Positions 1 to 6,269 of a stretch of DNA of 8,871 bases are shown here, piece after piece. How positions within the stretch are numbered: position 1 is the first letter of the stretch; each line of letters opens with the position of its first letter. A program made the position numbers and the translations under genes. The stretch is from Chloroflexota bacterium. GTDB taxonomy: Bacteria > Chloroflexota > UBA6077 > CF-72. Where the stretch lies: positions 1 to 8,871 of the forward strand of contig JAFAPL010000109.1 in NCBI GenBank assembly GCA_019247135.1. Direction: 5' to 3'. Under the pieces are notes generated by a model. The model was given only the letters and a program-made list of their open reading frames with translations. It ran no database searches and was not told where the DNA came from.

Positions 1-19
1 GAATTCTCGCCCGCGTTGG

Positions 20-214
20 CTACGCGGCCGGATTGGCGTGACTGACGGGCTGGGTCTCGGCGAACATCGCAGTCGCTGGCTCGACGTCATCGTCCGCAAG
101 GATCGCGAGCGCCAGTTTCAGGTACGCCGGTCGGAGCCGCAGGCTGCGCGTTCGACGTTCAGCGAGTTCAGTAGCGATGTGCTCGACGACTGTGTGGCGG
201 CTCAGGCCGGTCAT
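20..214 (-). CDS. Small hypothetical protein (64 codons), doubtful
   Basis: I do not recognise this ORF. It runs from an ATG at 214 to a TAG at 20-22. About three quarters of its codons end in G or C, similar to the real genes here. The product begins MTGLSRHTVVEHIATELAERR and looks like two amphipathic helices joined by a basic stretch, followed by an acidic segment (DDDVEP near residue 42) and a low-complexity tail. There is no signal peptide, membrane segment or known motif. The open frame continues upstream as an antisense shadow of the DUF2171-like gene, so the chosen start is only the first plausible ATG past that gene. No Shine-Dalgarno sequence or clear -10 box precedes it. It could be a small regulatory or toxin/antitoxin-like protein, or a chance ORF in GC-rich DNA. 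Confidence 0.33.
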   Translation of the reverse strand: MTGLSRHTVVEHIATELAERRTRSLRLRPAYLKLALAILADDDVEPATAMFAETQPVSHANPAA

Positions 215-301
215 GCGAAGAGAAACGCCGTGTGACGTCGAATTCGCGCACCCGTGCCGCTGTGGTTCGACAATCTGGGCACGAACGGGAGATGCAACGT
301 G

Positions 302-331
302 TGGACGCGCCGCGGGCGAAGACGCCACAAT
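302..331 (+). promoter_or_regulatory. Candidate promoter of the DUF2171-like gene
   Basis: A -35-like TGGACG (302-307) and a -10-like CACAAT (326-331) are separated by 18 bp. The ATG of the next gene follows 7 bp after the -10 box, which would place the transcription start at or next to the start codon. No Shine-Dalgarno sequence lies before that ATG, which agrees with a leaderless transcript. The boxes are only partial matches. Apart from a short inverted repeat, GTTCG (265-269) and CGAAC (282-286), I see nothing else in 215-338. Confidence 0.3.
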
Positions 332-338
332 CGCCCGT

Positions 339-644
339 ATGACTTCGTCGGACGACGCCCGCGGGGAAATCCTTCCGGCGAACACGCCGGGCGCCGGGCA
401 GATCGAGGTCGAAATGGTCGTCGTTGGCATCGACGGCGATCCGATCGGTCGCGTCAAGGAAGTTCGCGAGCAGGATTTTCTCGTGGACCGCCCCATGGCT
501 CGGGACGTCTACGTGCCGTATTCGTTTGTGCTCGCGATGGACAACCCCGCGGATCGCGTCCGCGGCGGCCCCGTCGAGGAGGACCACGTCACGCTAACGA
601 TCCCGTCTGGCCAGGTCGACGACCAGCACTGGCGCCACCCCTAG
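339..644 (+). CDS. DUF2171 / PRC-barrel-like small protein
   Basis: This 101-residue soluble protein has an N-terminal tail of about 20 residues followed by a compact beta-rich domain at roughly residues 22-90. The segment VVGIDGDPIGRVKEV (28-42) and the later DVYVPYSFVLAMD (56-68) match the pattern of DUF2171/PRC-barrel-like domains: a beta strand, a D-G turn, a G-x-V-x-E-V strand, then a Y-[IV]-P strand. Such proteins are small, often stress- or membrane-associated, and have no established reaction. The ATG at 339 is chosen because the frame upstream has no family-like sequence and a -10-like box lies 7 bp before it. The stop overlaps the stop of the convergent exporter gene, so the two transcripts must run into each other. 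No partner is suggested by context. The family assignment rests on pattern only. Confidence 0.75.
   Translation: MTSSDDARGEILPANTPGAGQIEVEMVVVGIDGDPIGRVKEVREQDFLVDRPMARDVYVPYSFVLAMDNPADRVRGGPVEEDHVTLTIPSGQVDDQHWRHP
641..644. other. CTAG palindrome shared as two convergent stop codons
   Basis: The tetranucleotide CTAG provides the TAG stop (642-644) of the plus-strand DUF2171-like gene. Read on the other strand, it provides the TAG stop (641-643) of the exporter gene. Neither gene has any downstream space of its own, and no hairpin followed by a T-run lies near this point. Confidence 0.9.
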
Positions 645-3600
645 ACCGAGGCGGGTGCCCGCGCGGCGGCCTGCACTTGGGAGGCCACCAGGTGCGAGTA
701 CAGGCCGTCCTGCGCCAGCAGCTCGTGGTGTGTGCCGCGTTCCGCGATGGTGCCGCCGTCCAGCACCAGGATCTCGTCGGCGTCCCGCACAGTCGACAAG
801 CGATGCGCGATGACGAGCGTTGTTCGTCCTTCACGCAGCCGGTCCAGCGCGGCGCGGACCTCGGCTTCGCTCACCGCATCGAGGTGCGACGTCGCCTCGT
901 CCAGCACGAGCACCGGTGCGTCTTTGAGCAAGGCGCGAGCGATGGCCACGCGCTGACGCTGACCGCCCGAGAGCTGTAAGCCGCGCTCTCCCACCAGCGT
1001 GTCATACCCGTCCGGCAACGCCGACGCGAACTCGTCGACGTTGGCTCCGCGCGCCGCCGCAAGCACGTCCTCGTCCGACGCATCGACCCGCCCGAGCCGA
1101 ATGTTCTCGCGCAAGCTCGTGTTGAACAGATAGGTGTCCTGTGCGACGAGCGCGACCAGACGCCGCAGATCGTCGAGTCGGAATTCGCGGATGTCGTGGC
1201 CGTCGAGCTCTATGCGTCCGCGATCAGGATCCCAGAAGCGCAATAACAGGTGCGCCGAGGTCGTCTTGCCGGCTCCCGACCGTCCCACCAGTGCAACGGT
1301 GTGACCCGCTGAGATCTCGAACGACACGTCTCGCAGCGCCTGCGGCTCATGCGGACCATAACTGAAGTTCACGTCACGGAATCCAACGGTTAGCCCACGA
1401 GCAGAACGCGGCGTGGCGGCGACCCCGGGCCCGTCGCGCACTGGCACGGGTTCGTCTTCGACGGAGAAGTAGCGGCGGGCTGCGCCCGCGGTTTGCATGA
1501 GCTCCTTAGCTACGGTCACGATGGTGACGACCGGCTGGAACGCGGATGCTGCCAGCAGCGTCGCCAGAGGCAGGAGCGTGCGTTGCAGCTCGCCATCAAC
1601 GACGAGGCGCGCCCCACCCGTGAGCACCGCCAGCGCTCCAAGGCCCATGAGAGCTTCGATCGTCGCGTTCTGGACCGCTTGCCATCTGAGAAAATCGCGC
1701 TTGAGTAGGCCGAGACGTTTACTTCGCGACGCCAGCTGGGCCCCACGAGCTTTCCCGTAGCCGAATGCGACGATGGTCCGCAGGCCCTGAATGCTGTCTA
1801 CACCGTGAGCGGTGACTTCACCCGTAACGTCCCGCAGGTCAGAGCCCAGGCGAGCCGACTGGCGGCCCGCGAGCAGTGGCGTGAGCGCCACCGCCACCAC
1901 GAACGGCAACAGGATCAGCGCCAGGCTGGGCGCGAGCATCAGCAACGCGATCAGGACAACGCTGGGTACCAGGACGGCGACGAAGAGCGGCGAAATGGTG
2001 TGCGCGTAAAACAGCTCGATCAGCTCGACGTCGCCCAGCAACGTACTGGCGAGATCGCCAGATCGTCGCCGCACCAGGTACGCGGGCGCCAGCGGATCGA
2101 GCAGTTGATACAGACGAATGCGCAGCTCGGCGAGCAAGCGATACGCCAGGTCGTGGGAAACGAACGAATCCAGCCAACGCAGCACGGCAGCGACCACAAC
2201 GAGGACACCCAGGGCCCAGAGCCAGGGGCGAAGCTCGCCGTGCGCAGTGACTTGCGCCACCAGGAGTGCGCTCACGACTCCAAGCCCCACCTGCGCTAAC
2301 CCCTGCAACGGACCGAGCAGCAGGACGAACACGGTCTCCCACCACCACGGGCCGACAAGGCGCAAGAGGCGCCACCAGACGTTCCGCGGCACCGCCTCGT
2401 TGTGCGCCGATTCCGTGTTGCTCTCGCCTGCTGCTGGCGGCGACGGATCCTCCTCAGCGCCGTCAGCGGAGCCGTTCAAACGTGAAGTCCGCGCGCCCAC
2501 GACCGCAGTCTCAGCCCGTTGCGACGACATCAGACGCGCGTAGACTCCGTCCTGCTGGGTCAACAGCTCCGCGGGGGTGCCGATTTCGACCAGACGGCCA
2601 CGCTCCAGGACGATGATCCGGTCAGCATCGACGACGCTCGACAGTCGATGCGCAATGACCAGCGTTGTGCGCCCAGCCTGCAAACGGTCGAGCGCTTGCT
2701 GGATGATGCTCTCGTTTTCGGCATCGACGCTCGAGAGCGCCTCGTCGAGCACAAGGACGGGAGCATCCTTGAGCAGTGCCCTGGCGATTGCCAGGCGCTG
2801 ACGCTGTCCGCCGGACAGGCGAATGCCGCGTTCGCCGATCGGCGTTTCGTAGCCACGCGGCAGCGCCCGTATGAACTCGTGAGCGTTCGCGGTTCGACAC
2901 GCTTCTTCCAGCTCTGCCTGAGTTGCGCTCGGCTTGGCCAGTCGCAGGTTCTCCGCGACCGAGCCGTAGAACAGGTACGTGTCCTGAGCCACGACCGCCA
3001 CTTGCGCACGCAGCTCCTCGAGTCGGAGGTCGCGCACATCGCGACCGCCCAGCAGCACGCGGCCCTGCTGGGGGTCGACAAACCGCAGCAGCAGCGCGAC
3101 GAGAGTCGACTTGCCTGCGCCACTCGGACCGACCACCCCGAGTGTCTCGCCCGCCTGGAGCTCGAACGAACAGTCGTGTATGGCCGGCCGACGCCCGCTG
3201 TCATAGGCAAAGCTGACGTTTTCGAAGCGCACGCTGGGTGTGACGGGAGCATCGAGGCGGGCCGGTGTGGCCGGCTCCTGCACCGCGGGGACTGCGTCCA
3301 GTAACTCGTACATGCCACGCGTTGCCGCCACGGCCAGCATGCTGCCGTGGTACAGCTGGACGAGATCTCTGAGCGGGCGAAACACCTCGACGCCGAGCAG
3401 CAACACCACGAGCAGGGTCGAAAGTGGCAGCTCACCATTCTCGACTCTCACCGCGCCCCAGCCCAGAGCGACCGCTGCGCCAGCGGAGATTCCAAGCAGG
3501 GTGATGCCGCCGGTACCGATATTGACCGCCAGCACCCACATCGTGCTGCGGTACAGATGCCGCGCGCGTTCCGCGAGCTCGGCGCCGCGGCGTCCGCTCT

Positions 3601-4237
3601 GGCCGAATGCTTTCAGCGTGGCCAGACCCTGAACGCTATCCAGGAAGTCGGCGCCCATGGCGGACTGGGAACGGCGAAAGCCCATGCTCGCGCTGCTATT
3701 CAGCCGATGGAACGCTGCCGGCGCGGCAAGTGTGAAGACGGCGAAGATGAGAAAGATCAGCGCCGTCTCGAGATCGAGGACGGCCATGAAGACGAAAATG
3801 ACGATCGGCGTCAGTCCAGCCACGATCAGCTGGGGCAGGTACTGGCCGAAGAAGATGTCGAGCTGCTCGACGCCCTCGACCAGGGTCAGGACACTCGCGC
3901 CCGTATGCCGGGCGTCGAAGTATGCGGGGCCGAGGCTGAGGACCTTTTCATACAGCGTCGACCGTACGCGGACCTTCATGAGCGCGGCGGTCGTGTTGGC
4001 GACCTCGTCGCGGACGAACATCAGCACCGCCCGCACCACGATGAGCGTTGCGATCAACGCGAGCGTACCGACCAGCGCATCGAAGGGCGCACCGCCGATT
4101 GCGCGCGCCATGACCTGGCCTGTCAACGTGAGACGCCAGAGTGCCACGGGTAAACCGGCTAGCCCAACCAGTGCCGCGAGCGCGATGCGGCCGCGCAGGC
4201 CGCTGGTCATGCGAATCAGTCGCCAATCGAAGTACAT
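641..4237 (-). CDS. cydDC: Fused CydD-CydC type ABC exporter (TMD-NBD-TMD-NBD)
   Basis: This 1198-residue inner-membrane protein joins two complete ABC half-transporters. The first half (TMD about 15-310) has CydD-like features: GVEQLDIFFGQYLPQL (122-137) and FLDSVQGLATLKAFGQS (198-214). NBD1 (335-570) has Walker A GPSGAGKST (370-378), Q418, LSGGQ (474-478), LDEA with E499, and H530. A disordered, acidic, Ser/Pro-rich linker spans 571-620. The second half (TMD about 625-920) has CydC-like LRWLDSFVSHDLAYRLLAELR. NBD2 (950-1190) has GRSGAGKTT (985-993), Q1033, LSGGQ (1089-1093), E1114 and H1145, so both ATP sites look competent. CydDC exports cysteine/glutathione and supports cytochrome bd assembly. 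No cydAB lies in the window, so the substrate is inferred. GAGGAG (4242-4247) precedes the ATG by 4 bp. The gene diverges from a Fur-family gene, so metal-controlled export, or siderophore transport of the IrtAB kind, is an alternative. Confidence 0.9.
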   Translation of the reverse strand: MYFDWRLIRMTSGLRGRIALAALVGLAGLPVALWRLTLTGQVMARAIGGAPFDALVGTLALIATLIVVRAVLMFVRDEVANTTAALMKVRVRSTLYEKVLSLGPAYFDARHTGASVLTLVEGVEQLDIFFGQYLPQLIVAGLTPIVIFVFMAVLDLETALIFLIFAVFTLAAPAAFHRLNSSASMGFRRSQSAMGADFLDSVQGLATLKAFGQSGRRGAELAERARHLYRSTMWVLAVNIGTGGITLLGISAGAAVALGWGAVRVENGELPLSTLLVVLLLGVEVFRPLRDLVQLYHGSMLAVAATRGMYELLDAVPAVQEPATPARLDAPVTPSVRFENVSFAYDSGRRPAIHDCSFELQAGETLGVVGPSGAGKSTLVALLLRFVDPQQGRVLLGGRDVRDLRLEELRAQVAVVAQDTYLFYGSVAENLRLAKPSATQAELEEACRTANAHEFIRALPRGYETPIGERGIRLSGGQRQRLAIARALLKDAPVLVLDEALSSVDAENESIIQQALDRLQAGRTTLVIAHRLSSVVDADRIIVLERGRLVEIGTPAELLTQQDGVYARLMSSQRAETAVVGARTSRLNGSADGAEEDPSPPAAGESNTESAHNEAVPRNVWWRLLRLVGPWWWETVFVLLLGPLQGLAQVGLGVVSALLVAQVTAHGELRPWLWALGVLVVVAAVLRWLDSFVSHDLAYRLLAELRIRLYQLLDPLAPAYLVRRRSGDLASTLLGDVELIELFYAHTISPLFVAVLVPSVVLIALLMLAPSLALILLPFVVAVALTPLLAGRQSARLGSDLRDVTGEVTAHGVDSIQGLRTIVAFGYGKARGAQLASRSKRLGLLKRDFLRWQAVQNATIEALMGLGALAVLTGGARLVVDGELQRTLLPLATLLAASAFQPVVTIVTVAKELMQTAGAARRYFSVEDEPVPVRDGPGVAATPRSARGLTVGFRDVNFSYGPHEPQALRDVSFEISAGHTVALVGRSGAGKTTSAHLLLRFWDPDRGRIELDGHDIREFRLDDLRRLVALVAQDTYLFNTSLRENIRLGRVDASDEDVLAAARGANVDEFASALPDGYDTLVGERGLQLSGGQRQRVAIARALLKDAPVLVLDEATSHLDAVSEAEVRAALDRLREGRTTLVIAHRLSTVRDADEILVLDGGTIAERGTHHELLAQDGLYSHLVASQVQAAARAPASV

Positions 4238-4240
4238 GCA

Positions 4241-4247
4241 ACTCCTC
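4241..4247 (-). promoter_or_regulatory. Ribosome binding site of the fused exporter
   Basis: On the minus strand GAGGAGT lies 3 bp before the ATG at 4237, with the GGAG core about 6 bp away. It is one of only two clear Shine-Dalgarno sequences in the window and fixes the exporter start. The divergent Fur-family gene and the other genes behind promoters lack one. Confidence 0.7.
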
Positions 4248-4261
4248 GCTTATGCTAATCG
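4247..4261. promoter_or_regulatory. Candidate Fur-family operator and overlapping divergent promoters
   Basis: The 27-bp gap between the start codons of the exporter (4237) and the Fur-family gene (4265) contains an imperfect dyad with 7-1-7 geometry: CGCTTAT, G, CTAATCG. Five of the seven position pairs are complementary (pattern CGnTTAnnnTAAnCG). It is the most AT-rich spot in an otherwise GC-rich junction, and 7-1-7 is the geometry of classical Fur boxes. The same bases give a -10-like TATGCT on the plus strand (4251-4256, 8 bp before the GTG) and TAGCAT on the minus strand (4252-4257). A protein bound here would block both promoters. The -35 matches are weak on both sides. Confidence 0.4.
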
Positions 4262-4264
4262 GAG

Positions 4265-4693
4265 GTGGTAAACGCGGAGGAGTTGCGCGAGGCGCTCCGC
4301 GAGCGAGGCCTGCGTATGACCCCGCAGCGACAGCTCATCCTCGATGCGATCGCCTCGATGCGCGGCCACATCTCAGTGGATCAGGTCCACCAGTACGTGG
4401 TCCGCCAGTTTCCAGACGTTCACATCACCACCGTGTACCGCACCCTGGAAGTGCTCGAAGAACTGGGCGTGGTACGGCACGCGCATTTTCACGATGGCGT
4501 TGCGCAGTACCAGCGGACAGACGAGCCGCCACACCAGCACATGGTCTGCGTCGGTTGCGGCGCGGATACCGAGCTCGACCTCGAGATTCTGGAGCCGCTG
4601 GCGTCAGAGCTGATGCGGCGCTATCACTTCAAGGCTGACCTTGCGCACACTGCGATCGTGGGCCGCTGCGCGGCGTGTCAGGTGCCTGAATAG
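4265..4693 (+). CDS. Fur-family metal-responsive transcriptional regulator
   Basis: The 142-residue protein has the Fur layout: a winged helix (about 5-80) with GLRMTPQRQLILDAI (15-29) and the recognition region DVHITTVYRTLEVLEELG (51-68), then a metal-binding dimerisation domain. Two CxxC pairs (C95/C98 and C135/C138) match the structural zinc site. H35, H90, H92, E103 and H128 fall at expected regulatory metal ligands. The position after CG-x-x that is Asp in PerR is Glu here (E103), favouring Fur- or Zur-like metal sensing over peroxide sensing. Q83 sits where many members have Glu after Tyr (YE), a possible lost ligand. An in-frame TAA at 4256-4258 limits the start to GTG 4265 or TTG 4283. 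GTG is chosen because TATGCT lies 8 bp upstream, suggesting a leaderless mRNA. The metal and subfamily cannot be fixed. It overlaps the convergent crotonase gene by 16 bp. Confidence 0.93.
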   Translation: MVNAEELREALRERGLRMTPQRQLILDAIASMRGHISVDQVHQYVVRQFPDVHITTVYRTLEVLEELGVVRHAHFHDGVAQYQRTDEPPHQHMVCVGCGADTELDLEILEPLASELMRRYHFKADLAHTAIVGRCAACQVPE

Positions 4694-5463
4694 CGCGGAG
4701 CCCGCTTGTCCCTGAACGACGCTCTGCCCTCGGCGTAGTCGGCTGTGCCTCTAACCAGCGCGGTGAGGTGCTGCTCATAGTCGGTGTATTCATCCAGCTC
4801 GCCGAGTACGGAGCGGTTCACCGAGAGCTTCCACGCGGCATACGTGAGTGTCGGTCCGCTCGCTAGCGCGTCCAGGAAGTCTGCGAGTTCACGTTCGAAC
4901 ATGTCACCGGGCCAGACGCGCTGAAAAAAGCCAATGCGCTCGGCTTCGTGCGCGTCGATCACCCGACCCGTCATGAGCAGGTCCATGGCGCGGGATTGAC
5001 CGATCAAGCGCGGCAGCAACAGCGGCGCGCCCTGGCCGGCGAAGATGGCGCGCGTCGCGCGGATGTCGCCGACCAGTGCATCGGCGTGACCGACGCGAAA
5101 ATCGCACGCGAGCGAAAGCACCCAGGCCGTCCCGTGACAGCGCCCGTGTATCGCCGCGACCGCCGGTTTCGGTAGCTCCAGCAGACGCTTGACGAGCAGG
5201 TGGTGCAGGCCGCGGTCGTTGTTGATGCCCTCGGGGTCACCGCCACGAGTGCGCACGCCCATGCCTTCGCCGATGTCGTCACCCGAGGAGAACACTCGGC
5301 CGGCGCCGCGGAACACGAGCACTCGCGTGCTTGCGTCGGCGGCGACCGACTCGATGGCATCCAGCAAATCTTCGAGCATTGGCCAGGTGATGGCGTTCAG
5401 CCGCTCGGGCCGATTCAGGGTGATCCGAGCGACGGGTCCAGCGTGCTCGAACAGGATGCTCAC
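4678..5463 (-). CDS. Crotonase-fold protein (enoyl-CoA hydratase/isomerase family) lacking both hydratase glutamates
   Basis: The 261-residue protein matches the crotonase superfamily end to end: ITLNRPERLNAI (14-25), the first oxyanion-hole loop FSSGDDIGEG (58-67), the second HGRCHGTAW (106-114), and LPRLIG (150-155) before the C-terminal helices. These bind and polarise an acyl-CoA thioester. Aligned by eye to rat enoyl-CoA hydratase, the two catalytic glutamates (E144 and E164) correspond to V115 and R135. Ordinary hydration is therefore unlikely; another crotonase reaction (isomerisation, C-C hydrolysis, thioester hydrolysis or decarboxylation) is more plausible. The usual GGG oxyanion run is also altered to GTA. 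The GTG start shares four bases (GTGA, 5460-5463) with the stop of the upstream NTF2-PNPOx gene, implying translational coupling. It is the third gene of the operon starting at 7031. The specific reaction is unknown. Confidence 0.9.
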   Translation of the reverse strand: MSILFEHAGPVARITLNRPERLNAITWPMLEDLLDAIESVAADASTRVLVFRGAGRVFSSGDDIGEGMGVRTRGGDPEGINNDRGLHHLLVKRLLELPKPAVAAIHGRCHGTAWVLSLACDFRVGHADALVGDIRATRAIFAGQGAPLLLPRLIGQSRAMDLLMTGRVIDAHEAERIGFFQRVWPGDMFERELADFLDALASGPTLTYAAWKLSVNRSVLGELDEYTDYEQHLTALVRGTADYAEGRASFRDKRAPRYSGT

Positions 5464-6251
5464 GAGGGGGTAACCCGCACCATGCCTCGAACCGTCGTGC
5501 CCTGAAGCTGGGTGACGTCGATGATCAATGCGGCGCCGCGCCTGTTGACGTCGTGGTTCTGTTCGACTTCGGGCGCCAGGGCGTAGACGCGTTCGCGCAC
5601 TTCGGAGTCCGTCTCGACATGTCCGCGGCCCTGCAGGATGAGCGTCGTTCGCGACCGACTATCACGGTACAGCAGCGAAACGCGGTCGTTGCGTGACATC
5701 GCGCGCACGATTCCACCGTCGGCGTTGCGGACCCAGATGCAGAGCTGGGTATCGCTGTACACCTGCGTGGAGCCGCGCAGGGACAGCACCGGTTGACCGT
5801 CCTCGTCGACGTAGGCGACCACCATGGGCGTGCTGTTGGCGAGCGCCGCGTTGATCGTGCCGCGGACGAACTCGGGCAAGCGATCGAACTGCAGGGGCGC
5901 GGCAGCCTGCTGCGCCTGTTCGATGCGCATGATCTTGTCCTGGCCGTCGAACGAGAACGTGAGCGAGAGCTTCTGAGGCGCTGCTCCGAGCGGGGGCAGC
6001 TCGCCGCTTGCCACGACTTTGCCGGCCTGCTCGACGGGCGTCGAAAAGCCGGCGTGGATGAGGGTGGGCGTGAGCGGCCACTGGCCGGTCACGCGCTTCA
6101 GCACGTTGGCATGCCCGGTGATCTCATCCTGGCCCAGTACCAGCACAACGTCTTCGGCCAAAAATTCTCCGGCGCGTGCGGCGGCCGATGATTCACCAGT
6201 GCGCAACGCTTTGATGTATGCCTCTGCGGCGCGAATGCGGGCGGTGCTCAT
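5460..6251 (-). CDS. NTF2-like domain fused to PNPOx-like FMN-binding split barrel
   Basis: This 263-residue soluble protein seems to have two domains. Residues about 1-115 resemble an NTF2/SnoaL-like fold: an N-terminal helix with repeated Ala, FLAEDVVLVLGQDEITGHANVL, and strands ending in FSFDGQDKIMRIEQ. Residues about 122-263 resemble pyridoxamine 5'-phosphate oxidase-like split barrels, with MVVAYVDEDGQPVLSLRG (143-160), CIWVRNADGGIVRAMSRNDRV, and ILQGRGHVETD (205-215). Split barrels of this type bind FMN, F420 or haem; the sequence alone does not choose between them. NTF2-like domains often hold small hydrophobic ligands or act as isomerases/dehydratases. The ATG at 6251 lies 9 bp after the stop of the HTH-flavin reductase gene and has no clear Shine-Dalgarno sequence. 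The crotonase follows with a 4-bp overlap. A role in reducing or sensing a small metabolite with a flavin is inferred, not shown. Confidence 0.83.
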   Translation of the reverse strand: MSTARIRAAEAYIKALRTGESSAAARAGEFLAEDVVLVLGQDEITGHANVLKRVTGQWPLTPTLIHAGFSTPVEQAGKVVASGELPPLGAAPQKLSLTFSFDGQDKIMRIEQAQQAAAPLQFDRLPEFVRGTINAALANSTPMVVAYVDEDGQPVLSLRGSTQVYSDTQLCIWVRNADGGIVRAMSRNDRVSLLYRDSRSRTTLILQGRGHVETDSEVRERVYALAPEVEQNHDVNRRGAALIIDVTQLQGTTVRGMVRVTPS

Positions 6252-6269
6252 GGCGCCACGTTAGGCGCC
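6252..6269. repeat. GGCGCC inverted repeat at a gene junction
   Basis: Two copies of GGCGCC (6252-6257 and 6264-6269) flank ACGTTA. In mRNA they could form a 6-bp stem with a 6-base loop, enclosing the stop codon of the HTH-flavin reductase and lying directly before the ATG of the NTF2-PNPOx gene. It might limit or couple translation of the second gene, but in GC-rich DNA it may be chance. Confidence 0.35.

Noticed and set aside
1..6. GAATTC at the very start of the window
   Set aside because: A single EcoRI site at the edge may be chance or a cutting point and says nothing about function.
254..979. Plus-strand open frame of 241 codons spanning the DUF2171-like gene and the end of the exporter
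   Set aside because: The product is Arg/Gly-rich low-complexity sequence with no family pattern, and it overlaps two well-supported genes. It is a frame shadow typical of GC-rich DNA.
880..2830. Similar stretches in the two NBD-coding regions as a recent duplication or gene conversion
   Set aside because: The proteins share strings such as ARALLKDAPVLVLDEA, but the DNA differs at many third codon positions. Ancient paralogy under selection explains it.
3347..4153. Long plus-strand open frame of 268 codons antisense to the exporter
   Set aside because: It is rich in Gln, Glu, Asp and Arg, as expected from antisense of a membrane-protein gene. It shows no domain and no ribosome binding site.
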